Assembly: GCF_000524195.1 (NCBI RefSeq)
Contig: NW_020170382.1
Span: 949,137-1,013,136 of the forward strand
Source of the DNA: Echinococcus granulosus
Lineage: Eukaryota; Platyhelminthes; Cestoda; Cyclophyllidea; Taeniidae
DNA: 64,000 nucleotides
Reading direction: 5' to 3'
Shown one piece after another: positions 1 to 11,645 of the stretch. The notes beneath the pieces were generated by a model, which saw only the letters and a program-made list of their open reading frames with translations, was not told the origin of the DNA and did not search any database. Every line of letters starts with the position of its first letter. Position 1 is the first letter of the stretch. Both the position numbers and the translations under genes were made by a program.

Positions 1-1175
1 AGTGGCCATTGTGCCATTTACTGGATAGGTGTAGTGCGTAGAACCATCCTGTACTTTGGCCGATGTTTATTCCTGTAAATTCGTTTCTGGCATGGATATA
101 AATTGTGTACTGGCTGCTCACTTTTCTTCTATTGAAAATCTACTCTTGGTAGCTCGTTTGCTAGTGTAAAATATAGGACTGGAATCCATTTGCCACGATG
201 ATGGGCAATTTGAGGGTGACTAGTGTCGTATATCGCGCGAATTGACTAACAATGACTGGAAAGCAAATCAAGTAGCTTGACTTTTACGGAAAAGGAAAGA
301 ATTCCTGGATATTTTGAAGCGATGACTCCAAATGGGCAGTCACTGTTGATTGAATTATTCCTACATGATTTTGTTATAGTTAATACTACCAATTTGTGGG
401 AGAAACTGCCTTTTACTGATTACCAATGGGAGGAGAATTGTGATTTTGATGTTGAAAACAAAAGACAGTTGCCTGATAGAGGCTGTCTTGAGACCAGACT
501 TCTTGTAGTGGAGGCCCCGGTCGCCCTTTCACCACGGCTTGCACATTTCTTCTTTGAGTCTAAACTCCCATTTTTCTGTGATTCAGTCAAAAAATATTTA
601 GTTGTAGATAATAGATTAGAAAATGCTTTTGAATCAAAGGTAGTAAAGCAAGAATGCACCTCCATTAACACAGAAAACTCCAAGATTTTGTGTAATAATA
701 GGGGATTTTCAAATTGTGTTCCCTTTAAGTTCGTGAAACTCGTTCTACTAATCCATACCACCTGAAACACTATCCACTGTCCATTTCTGTGCTACTTTTT
801 GTGCTTAATTTAATACTGTTCTCCAGTCTAGCCTAAGTTTGTCAATATACTGGAAAGTGCTTGAAATTCAAACAACTTCTAGAAAATCACCTTGCCCATT
901 TCATGAATGGTAGAAGCTAATTACTGAAATCTAGTGCTTGGATTCTCGCTTCCCACAAAGAACTATTTCCTACAGCATAACTAACCACACATGTAACATT
1001 ATGTGAATTCCGTGCATTGTTATGACCAAAACCCACTAAAGGCAGGTATTACCCTGACATATTAAGTAGTATAATGCATAATGGCATAGCCATAGCATTT
1101 AGACAGCTCAGCTAGTGAGCAGGAGACACAAGTAGTGAAGTGGGCCGCGGTTTACCCTTTGTTTCTCTTATACAG
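1..1175. other. Left flank, probably intron of the upstream gene
   Basis: No exon is recognised here. The stretch ends in a pyrimidine-rich run and a tacag acceptor at 1171-1175, so it is probably the last intron of the gene whose final exon starts at 1176. It contains a + strand open frame whose first ATG is at 322 and which ends at 765 (147 residues). That frame matches no family I know, has no low-complexity or domain signature, and is overlapped by a minus-strand open frame, so I do not call it a gene. It is long for chance and could be checked against transcripts. Confidence 0.4.
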
Positions 1176-1321
1176 GTACGGAGAGTCCCAAAAGTCGTAG
1201 CGATCTAATCGCGGGTGAAAATTTGTTGGGTGCCTCTCACTCCGCATTTACCCACCCTGGTCCGTCGCCGGTGTCACCATCATCGTCGCCACACCAGTAC
1301 ACCACCTCTGAGTCACAGTAG
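1176..1321 (+). CDS. Terminal coding exon of an upstream gene, partial
   Basis: An acceptor (polypyrimidine run, then tacag at 1171-1175) opens a frame that starts with two bases of a split codon. It runs through 47 codons to TAG at 1319-1321. The peptide begins TESPKSRSDLIAGENLLG and continues as a Ser/Pro/His-rich tail including PSPVSPSSSPHQY. It has the look of the disordered C-terminus of a regulatory or signalling protein. An AATAAA lies 150 bases after the stop, which fits a last exon. The rest of the gene lies to the left of the window, so the product cannot be named. It is on the same strand as the zinc-finger/TALE gene, which starts 28.9 kb downstream. The exon is too short to stand out as an ORF. 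Support comes from the acceptor, the composition and the poly(A) signal together. Confidence 0.6.
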
Positions 1322-1495
1322 AGTCTGTTTTCACAAGAAAAATTGTGTCGATTCAATGCATTGCCCTCCACAATTGTGTTGAGTCAACCGGTCATTTGGC
1401 TGACGGCCTCTTATCAGAGGACGTGATCTGGCTAGTCCAAGCTGTGTCCGATTGCGTCTCAATGCGATGAAATAAAATGAAGCAGAATCGAGCAT
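1322..1495 (+). other. 3' UTR of the upstream gene with poly(A) signal
   Basis: The stretch follows the TAG at 1319-1321. A canonical AATAAA sits at 1471-1476. Cleavage would be expected 10-30 bases later, giving a 3' UTR of about 170 bases. The end is inferred. Confidence 0.5.
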
Positions 1496-4400
1496 GGACA
1501 CGTAAGTGAGCCCTTAATTAATTAAACAAGTGCGATTTGTGGTAATTAAAAGGAGGAGTAAACAACCCGAAAAATGTCAGCGAGAGGAGCCTAATTAATC
1601 TGTCAGTTACGAATTTAAAATCGAGTGTTTATTTGGCGGGAGAATGGAAACAGATCTTAATAAAGTCAATTTCTGTCACTTGGACAAGTTGCGCTGGTCG
1701 TAGTAGGCACTTGATTATTGTAAGTGATCGACCAGATCTCAGGACTAGATAGACACGCGGTTTTGACAGCTCGTACCAAATCGCCTTTTTGCTAGAGTAT
1801 TGCATTGTCCGAGATGAGCCCACCACTTTTTCGTGACACATTACATTAATGTGGTTTGCCGTTATGACACAGCAATAGATGAGGACCGCTTCCGATTCCA
1901 AAAAAAATTCTTCTGTAGCTCTTATCTCAACTACGTCAATGGTCAATATCCATTTCAACCACTTTAACCAACTATTTCGAAGGAACCTTTTGTTGTTAGA
2001 GTCGCAACCGCGGGAAACTCTGTCGTCTGTTCATACCTACTTCGTGATAAATCCCTTTCTTGGATCAGAGAGCCCTACCTACTCATTTTAAGAGCTATAA
2101 AAATCCAACAAATGCAATTCATCACCATCAGTACTGAAGTCAAACCAAAAGCGCTGCATCAGATTGAAGGTGCCTAAGAGTGAACACCCAAGCAAGATTC
2201 AAGACCTTACTGTTAAGCCAAAATGTTAATTTTTGGAAATATCAAGGTATATTTTCAACGGCTTGGGGACCGTAAAAGGGACAGTGACCGACGTGTCTGA
2301 AAGTGAAGTGGCTTTCACTTTCAGCCCTGTATCCGCGTTGAATAGCGTTGGTAGTGAGGAGTCTGGTAGTAGGGCAGACTCGACCATCTGACGCACTCGA
2401 ACCATCTCCAATCATTCCATCCATTTGGATCGGTCGTTATAGTAATTTATACATCGCGCTCTACTGGTCAAGTATAATAAGGTCCAAACAAACCATTCAT
2501 GTATCTCATCGCTCAGCTACCACCATTTATTTTCCTCCCCAATCTTTAGTTAATCTAATGATGATGACATTCGACAGAAGTCTATCGTTGCATCCCACCT
2601 CGATACAGTCAAATTTGTATACCCTCTGATCAGGGAAAATTTGTTTTGAACTACTTTATTCCACCTACCTCTAGCAGTGGTAACAGTTCAGCTTACTGGC
2701 TTGAAGAAGTAGCAACTGTGCGAAACCTTGCTTCCGGTTCAGGAGTGCTGCATGATACAGCCACTTTTACTACAGTGGATATTTTTATATTTCTCTCAGC
2801 TTGTTTTTAAGAGCAGACCTGTTAGGATTGATCTCCCCAGCTCAGTGATTAACTGGGATTTCATTAGTGTCCACACCCTAACCGGCCAAATATGCCGTTG
2901 AGCCTTTTGTACTTCCCTCAAGCCTCATGACTAAGGAAGCCGAAGACTTCAGGGTTTGAAGGCACTACTTGGATGGGTCTACTCACACCACTGCTTTAAC
3001 AAAAAAGCTCTTGTCAGTTCTGTCTAGATATCTCAGTGTGTCACTGTCGTGAATGCCCATGTGTTAGTATAACTTGATGTTATGGCATTACAATAAGGGG
3101 GTAATGTCTTTCTGCTCACCCTATTCTTCCAAATACTGGCTGCGGTTTCAGCTCTTCTAACAGGCTGCTCTACGTCGTACATTTATTTTAAATGAGGCCG
3201 GTTAGAAAATAAACAAAGCTTTGCAAATAGTATGCAATTCTGTTTTCACCAAAACAGTCGTCTGCCATAAACTACCGACAAACTGTCAGTTCGTTAGCAC
3301 GCACCCTCTCGGAAACCAAACATTCCACCTGTTGATGTTTAGGCCTATTCATGGTGTTGCGCTAATGTGTTGAAATAGTGACATTGGCACACCGTCAAAG
3401 TAAAGTAAATATTAGAAATGGAACGCTTAAGATATTGGCTTTCAGTCCTAAAACTTCAGAAAGTCGGAAGCTTGGCAACATTTACCTTTGCATTTAACGA
3501 AGACCTATCGAGGTGAGTCTACCACCGCGGCTGTTTTGTCAATGCAATTCTATTACTCCAACCCAAAAGTCTCAGTTTGTCTTAATTTTTGTAAAGGGAA
3601 GGAGAGGGAGCCTTGCGATGATCACTGTGAACCTACCGCCGTTAATGTGATTTGCTGTTGTTCCATTATAGTGGCGTGGAAACGTCATTATTCATGCGCT
3701 ATCCACGACTTATTCTATTTCGTATACCTTCCATGAGTAGATGATTTTCGGGATAATAGGCACTAAAGCAGAATCCTCCAAATAGTTGATCACACAGCGG
3801 CTGCCTTTTTGATGCGTAGAGCTCTCTCCGGTCCTGCATCGTGGATTTACAACCGATCTAGGCGTTAATTTAAAAAAATTAGTTCTTATGGAAAATGAAT
3901 ACTTCTTACTTACCCATTTGCAATTTGAAAGGTCCATTAGGAAAAGGTTAATACTATTGCCACTGCTCCTGATGCTGCTTTGGCAACCATGCAGTTAGCA
4001 TTTCTGCTTAGGCATCCCAGTCTGTCTCCGACTCTGTTACTAAAGAGGAAGATAATGATAAAGAGGGAAGAAAAAACCGATTTCGTTATAGTAAAGAGAG
4101 AGAGCGGGGGTAGGGGATGGAGACATTAATTAACTGGGTCGGGAGAGATGTCACTGTCTGGAATCACTTGATCAGATATATTGGCCAGAGAAAATATAGG
4201 GAAAGATGGAAATAGCGCCTGCGCGCACGCGTTTTAAGAATGGGCTGTCAGACGGGGTGGGCTAAAGACAAGAAGGCGGAGGAGGAGGATTGAGAAGGCA
4301 ATGGCGTCTGCTGAATAACCTCCTAATCACTGACTGACTGAATAGCCGGATAAATAAATGGATGTTTGGATAAATAACTTCACCTTACCCCCTCATTCTC

Positions 4401-6359
4401 TTATCATTTAAGTGATGTGACGCCACGACCACTTACACACTGTTGACTTTACCCCACCACACACACGCTCGCCTGCGTCAGACAACTCTAGCCCTGTCTG
4501 GCTCCCAACTCCTGAGTTTTGATTGTGAAATTCCCTTCCATCTAGATACTATTATCTCTCCCCTGTGGCCATTATGCTAACCTAACTCCATGCTGAACCT
4601 GAAGGAAGCCTATTTTGAACCCCTCCACGACCAGAAGACATTGGCAGTCGTACACTTTCCCAACGGTACTCGTTTTGTCATGTTTTACTCCACCACTGCT
4701 ACATATTCTTAATTGTGAAACTTTTTAGGAGGCTGTACTATTAACTAAGAAATGCGCTTACTGTGGCACTGAACAACTTTTTAAAGGTGAAAAACCATCA
4801 ATCTTTTCAATACCTACTTTGCTTTGAAAGGGTCAGTTACCCGATGATCTACCGTAGTTGAAGTAGAAGTTAACACCAGGAGCTTTTCCTGAATTTTCCA
4901 GTCACCTTAATTACAATTGAGGCCGTGATTGATCTCCCCTAGATGTAATCGAATACGGTAAACAAAGAAGCATAAATTTAGTAATCTGTTAATTTTTCTA
5001 CTTAAGAAGACCAATCAGTAGTTAGTATCAATCACGTGATAACTAAAATTGATGCATCTAAGTGTTAAACAGAAACAGCTCGTTATTGTAACTTGAGTTT
5101 AAGTAGAAAAGGCACTTTTCTTTGAAAAAAAAAATGAAATGTTAATGTGGAAATGTTCGCTAGACTTAAATCACATTTTAGAGGTACAGCTATTGTAAGC
5201 CCTAGCCTTCCCATTCCAAACAACTTTGGAGAGCCGCAATGAGTTCTCAAAGGACTGCGATTCAAGACCCATTGCGATATTTCTGTGGTGCAAAATAAAT
5301 GTTGTCGTTTAAGCTACGCTTAAATTTTGTTGATAACTCATAGGCAGGATAAAATTAGGCAACTGACTTGATTGACTCTAGCCCCTCGGTCGCTGATTTT
5401 CAAATAAACCGGCTATTTTGCTGTTACTGGCCCCAAATCACGAATAGCACGAACGAAGAGCGTCGGGCGCTGATGACCGCCTTTGGCTAGACAAATCGTG
5501 GTCAGTTCCTCCGCCTCACCCTTCTCCCGTCCCCTCTCCCACCTCCCTACCCCTAATCCCGGCAGATGAGCGAGTATAAAATGGGGAGGAGGAGGGGGTG
5601 AAGGGCCAACGCAGGTAATCACATGATGGCAGGGGCATTAAAAGGGCCATTAATGTCAGATCAAAACACCTACTTATGGGCTGTGATGTGATGGGAATTT
5701 CGGTCACAAAATTCGCACCCTGGCGTGCATAAAATGGCCACCCTCGATGTCATTCTAGCCAGGCTTTATGGCCACATTGTGCTGCGTCAGCATGATTTTT
5801 TTACGTTCTAGTGAGGCCACAATTTGAAAATAAATGACGCTGCTACTGGACAAGGGCAAGTCAAGATTTTTAGGCCATCTCTCATCCTATTTGAAGGGGC
5901 GGCCTATCGAATGAACTGCGTCATGGCCTTCACTAAAAAGGCGATCAATTAGGCGCATCCAAAGGCTCCTCAAAATTTGATTCACTGGGTGCATAATAAA
6001 CAATTTTTCGTAATTAGCTATTTATATATGCCATAAAAGTGTTATTGCATTACCTGTCTTTCAAAATTATGTCACGTTACTAGTCGGGTAGTGATGGTTT
6101 ACCGATAGAGGCAAACTATCCCACGATCCGTTCTATGCTTATAGATAGGAGTGCATCAGTTGAAAGGATTTGCTTTTAGCTTTTCGAGTATAATTTTTTG
6201 ACTCAGTAAACTTCAAATTGGGAATGTTATATTACCTAAATAGGTCCTCCTTGATTAAATAAGTTAGTTTAGTAAACTACTGGTTTTTCGTAAACCTAAA
6301 CTAACACGCTGAAATGGAATTGGAGGTAGCTATGCAATGCCTCCATTGTTTGTTTAGCT
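1496..6359. other. Intergenic, no gene seen
   Basis: There is no convincing exon on either strand; open frames here are under 100 codons and lack splice or domain support. The region from 4030 to 4150 is purine-rich. A block from about 5410 to 5960 is GC-richer and contains a cluster of GGCC-centred motifs, several beside TTTAT or ATAAA. It could be a regulatory element but is unproven. Confidence 0.5.
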
Positions 6360-6364
6360 CTCTT

Positions 6365-6520
6365 TCTGTTGACGAGCCACTTTAGTCTGCATTATTTGAC
6401 CTCCTCTGGCGGCTTGGTCTTCGGGCCATACCAGTAATCCCCCAGCCCTTATACACGTGGATAATACATATTCGGTCCCGCTGTTAAGCCATCTTTCGCC
6501 TTCAAAGAAGTCTTGTATCG
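6365..6520 (+). repeat. Fragment of the dispersed repeat family found at 57-63 kb
   Basis: The stretch around gggccataccagtaatcccc, then a gap and cgccttcaaagaagtc, aligns colinearly with the repeat copy at 58264-58370 (gagccataccagtagcccga, then cgtcttcagggaagtc). About 100 bases are alignable with visible divergence. It is a truncated, old copy in the same orientation as the copies to the right. Confidence 0.55.
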
Positions 6521-9500
6521 CTTAAAACTATGGACAATTAGACTACTTCATTGTGCCATTGTTAAACAGTGCGGCTCTAATGGAAGTATGGTAGAAGGAA
6601 GAATTTCAATTTTTAATTGTGGTGCTCAAGAGTATCCACCTGCCGTCTCTAAGGAAGGAAGCACAATGGGTTGGTATTAACGAAACCAAAGGATAATTGT
6701 TGTGTAACGCCTGTTCCCTTCCAAGACTGCTGACATGGCTTCGTATCGCACCCACATGCAGTGAGCCACGCCTAGCCCTCTTCCCTCCCCACTTAGCGCA
6801 TCGACATGGGTGGCAGAGTGTAGTGTGCACGCCTCTGGCGGTGGTCTGATGCTTCTGAGAATGGTCGCCATGTTCCAGGTGAGCACAGGGTAAAAATGTG
6901 GGTGAGGGTGGGGTGAGCGGACTTAATGACAATGGCCAAGTGGTCAGGTGGCCTACTGCCAAGACAAAATAAGCACCTTTGGGCATCTCTGTATTTGAAT
7001 AATTCTCCTTATCGTGACTCTGTACATTCATGTGTGTTTCTATTGCCATAGATACACTATATACTCACCCTCATCCTCCTTTCTACCTCTCCCTACGAAC
7101 AACATGCGTGAGAATATACGGAAAATGGGCAGTTAATTCACTTAACTGTACTAATGTTACTGTCCCTGCACATCGTCAGTGCATTCTCATACCAGGAATG
7201 TTTTAGACAGACTTTCTATAGGGGGATGCGTATATTTGGAGGGAACATGTCAATCATCACCTGTCATCAAGGACGTTCTAATCTCTTACCATCCTATTTA
7301 GGGAAGTAAAGGAAGGTTTGAAGCATAGACGGAATGATAGAACTACCTGCAACCAACGTCGAGGTCAGATTACGAAAGATTAGACAAATTAGCGAAGCAC
7401 TGAGTTTGAATAAAAAAACCTAACATGTCCTTCATCTTGAATCGAGTGCTTGAATTGACACTAACAGTCATTATAATGACATATATGGTGCCCCTAAACC
7501 GCTCACCAAATAAGTACTCAGATAACAGTGTGGCTTTCCATCACATCTACTAACTTTTTGACCCAAGAATAGTAGATGAACTTAACCATTTAGGCTGAAG
7601 AGATGCATCGTAGAAGCCGTCACTTGGAGGGTATTATCAGGTGAGTGAGAAACGTCCTACAAAGGATCTCACTTATTCCGTCCAAATACTTTAGAAAAAG
7701 TGGATGCTATGTGGTAGAGAAGCTAGGAGAGTAGAAAAAATGTTCAGGATTCTATACAACTAACGGAAACGTAATCAGTTTTTCTACTTTAAAGACTTGT
7801 TTAAAATGTTTCTAGCCGTAATGAGGATGAATGTGTGATGGTCGAGATTAAAGCGTTTTCCCTTGATCCTTCTGCCCTTTGTCTCTGCGGATTCAAGTGG
7901 CCATGGCTGTAATTTGCGTTTAATGAGCAGTCGACTAATTTAGACGTAATTTTCCCCTGAGGCAACCACGAATGTGACTCCTTTAAATATCGACTGTAGT
8001 GAGTGAGCGACCCTGAGTGCCCTTACAGCGCCCAAGGCTAAAACTTTGGCGCAGAAGTGTGTAACAGCTAGAAGATTGGGAGCATGGAATGGTATGAAGC
8101 AGAATTCTGGCATTATCAAACCATACTTTAACCTGAGATCGTAAAGTTCAAAAGTCAGTCACTCGGCATCTTTGCATTAAAGGTGGTGCTGTGAAATCTG
8201 TGTTGTGTTATATTCAATGTCACATCCGTGTGTATTTTCAAAGACCAGCATCAACACCGATCAGATAACTGGTCACTCGCCCTCATAATACTTAGCCTCT
8301 GACTGTTTACACTCGCCAAAAGGGGAAGGGATGATGGTGATTCACGATCGCGAAACCGGAAATACCTCCGTCACCGGCGCCATTCCCTCTTCTCCTCCTG
8401 ATATCTGGATGAGTCAGTGTGGGGGATGGGGGAGGATCATAACGGGTCAGCCAGAGAACCCTGACCCTAGTAATTTATGGTTATGATTAACAGCACAACA
8501 ATATGGCGACAGATGTCAGTGGTCGTGAATGCGGGCGCCCTGTGTATGCAAGTGCACAACCGCCATAAAATTACGATGTGAAGCCTTTTGTTGTTGATGC
8601 TGGTGACGCGTACTACCCTCAGATCGTCAAACACACGTTTGATTTTGATTTGTGATTTTGTGATGGTGATGGTGGTCGTAGTAATCACATCCTCGTAAAC
8701 ATTCATAAACCTGGTTTTGTATTAACTTGTCATTATTGTGTTGCGTCATCCAATCTCCGGACGCATGTCAGTGACATGACTGATGAAAGATTGTATCCAG
8801 TAGTATAATTTGAAGTTCCAGCTCTACGCTTTGGTGGGGCTTGTGCATGGGAAAGGTTTAGAGAAGTTGCGGCTTCATTTTGAGCCGTAGTGCCTCAGAA
8901 CTGTTCCGCCACGGTCCCATTTGTCCGCACTTCATTGAGCCACCACAAATGTGGTACATTTAACTCTTGTAGTTGTATGCGCAGCCGTGATAGTGTGATG
9001 GCTTTAAGTAGCTATTCGCATTTAAAAACGAAATTTGTAAAGATCTGATTAATTACAAAACTCATATTCAGTTTTCCTGTAAATCTCCCAACTATTACTC
9101 CAGAGACAATTTTTCCTCTTCATTGTGGCTAAAATGCACCGCTCTACCAACTATAAATCTTCCTAATTCTGGAGGAATAAACTCTTCACCAAGCACATAT
9201 TCTGAAAGAGATGGATTTGTGCTTCCTGGGTATACTAGATTGCTGTGCCTTCGTGATGCATTGCATATGCTTCCCCGACTTCTTCACTTTAGAAAAGGAC
9301 CATTTACCTGGGTCTCAAGAGCAATCACCCTGTCGGATGGAACAGAGCGAATGATAAACGTGCGTTTCTTACCTGATGTAAACCATCGTTCGAATGAGAT
9401 AATCACTTGAGGAACAAATATTCTTTGAAGAACGAGGTTATTAGTGCTAACTAGAGATATGTAAATTTACAATCCTCGATCAAACCAACATTCATATTTT

Positions 9501-9670
9501 CATAGTATCAGGCATCTTCCATTCCACTTTTACACTTGTCGTTTAGGTTGAGAGCTCGTTGATTTAATAAAGATCATTCCCTTATCAAATGAGCACGAAG
9601 TCTGACTACTTGAAGTTAAGGTAATTTTAATTCCTCAATAACTAACATGCTGTTTACTCTTCCTTCTCTC
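6521..9670. other. Intergenic, no gene seen
   Basis: This stretch holds a 147-residue minus-strand open frame (6606-7049) and a 95-residue + strand frame (9123-9410). Neither shows a domain, a signal peptide or splice support, and the first sits in a GC-richer block that is open in several frames. I treat both as chance. Confidence 0.45.
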
Positions 9671-9690
9671 GTCCGTCCGTCCGTCCGTCC
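9671..9690 (+). repeat. (GTCC)5 microsatellite
   Basis: Five perfect tandem GTCC units lie in intergenic DNA. Confidence 0.9.
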
Positions 9691-10489
9691 ATCTACCCTG
9701 ACGACAAAGGAGCGTTCTGCTTGGGTAGATAACTCGACCGATTTTCAGCACGATGGCACAAGAGCATCAAGGAGTTTGACTTATCCAACAAGTTACATGG
9801 AGGATCTTTGAAGTTTTTTGTCTTGTCAGAACATGAACTGAAGGTTAGAAAATAAGACGATCTCTAGTCCTTAAGTCTCATTTTATAACTATTGTAGTGA
9901 TTATGTGAGAGATAAGCTAGGACTCGTATTTCGCAAAGCTGGTTATGCACCGGGCCTACAAACACCCAAATCAAATCTGCGACACTGAACGCAAATTCCA
10001 ACACGTCAAGACCGTCTGACACCTTGGTAAATTTCAATTTTGAAGATTTGTTTTTCCCATTTCCTCCATTTTTAAGTTGGTAAAAAGACAAGTGATCTTT
10101 TAAGCAATTAAAATTATAAAATTTAAGGCAGGAATCACGTGAAAACCTTCGGTGTCGTTGGAAATCTGCTGGTACATAGCTATGCTCCATTCATTTAACA
10201 TAAAAAAGGAGTTGAAGGAACAAATCAATCCTAAAATTTAGATAAATTCTACAGTCGACAAGACAATTGGGGTTATCAAATTAGGAGTAGTCAATGTAGA
10301 TTTCCGACAAGAAGAAGAAGCTAATCCTGACGTTAGCTGCCTGAAGCTTAACGCACTCCATACGGAAGCCAAAACTAATTTGACCAGGACGGTGTTTCAT
10401 ATCCTACACTTTTGCGTCGGAACGGTTACAGATCCACTTCTACCCACAAATGAATAGAATGAGAGAGACCAATGTTTAAATTCTGCATT

Positions 10490-10565
10490 AGGGGAAATTC
10501 TTCCATTTCATCTATTTGGCTGTATGTTCGCTTAAAACATTATGCCCTCTCAACATAATCACAAA
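10490..10565 (+). repeat. Short degenerate repeat, copy 1
   Basis: The stretch around ttccatttcatctatttggc through tatgccctctcaacataatc aligns with 11575-11645 at roughly three-quarters identity by eye, in the same orientation. The family is unknown. Confidence 0.45.
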
Positions 10566-11574
10566 GGAGATGGGAAATAAATATTTTGGATTCAAATATA
10601 TTTTACCATTGGCTAAACACTTGTAAGTACCGTCGTAAGGGTGCTAAATCCATTGCCTTAAGATGGAAAACCCTATTTTATGAAAGCATCCTTGTAAGTA
10701 AATAAACTACTTCAAGAAGGAGGGTTTTCAACTCCTCTTAGTTTCGTGTTCACAATAAGATGGTTGTTATCACTGAAGAGGGAAAACTATGAAAGACGCT
10801 CAAAAGCGGAACTCTATTGACATATGGTGAATTCCCATTTATTCGAATTCCTACTAATGAGAACCACAAAGGGAGCCATTTGTGATAAAGGTTCACTTTG
10901 ACATGACTACAGCAGGAAGCTAATTCAAATTCAAGCAGATACACTGACTGACTAAGCAAGTGTAAGGACACCCACGCAAGCACCCACTGGATAGGTTTAA
11001 GAAGGAGGGGATATCACGAACTCCACTTCTACTTATCCGTCCTTTTCGTAAAGACCATAAACTCGTTTTAAATGCAAACGACTGCCCTATCTGGCAGGCT
11101 TATTAAAATGTCTATCCCCATCGATAGAAGAGCAGAGATGGGACAGACGCTCAAATATAAATGACGAGGAAATTTTCCACATTATAGGGAATATTTAGCC
11201 GAATAGTGACTTCCTGCAATAAGGTGAAAGGATAGCTTTAAAGAAAGAGAGCCTTCTACCTCTTACAATCTTCTGCTTAGAATAGGATGCGATCCATTCT
11301 ACAGACAAATAAGTAGGTGGTCAGGGGTGCAAATTCCAAACTACCGAAAAATCCGGAATTTAGTTGACCCCATTCTTGCCTAGGACGCGAAAGAGACGAA
11401 TCACGGAGATATCGCCTTAACATGCAAACAAATAAATATGGATAAATGTCTTCAAATTTGGATAGGTGCTACTGTTGACGGTAAAACTGAAACGCAAAAA
11501 ATTCCGCGTTCTCGAATGCCTCCCGAAAGAGGCGATAAAAAAGACATAAGTTTACCTGTTGAATCGCATGAGAA

Positions 11575-11645
11575 CCTTCCACTTCATTTATTTGGTTTTA
11601 TGCTCAAATAAAATATAATGCCTTCTCATTTAAATCATAAGGGTA
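11575..11645 (+). repeat. Short degenerate repeat, copy 2
   Basis: The stretch around ttccacttcatttatttggt through aatgccttctcatttaaatc is the partner of the copy at 10490, about 1.08 kb away. No similarity was seen in the DNA between them. Confidence 0.45.

Noticed and set aside
322..765. 147-residue + strand open frame near the left edge
   Set aside because: No recognised domain, no splice signals tying it to the exon at 1176, and an overlapping minus frame. Left as unresolved.
6606..7049. 147-residue minus-strand frame
   Set aside because: No domain, no splice context, shadow frames of similar length nearby.
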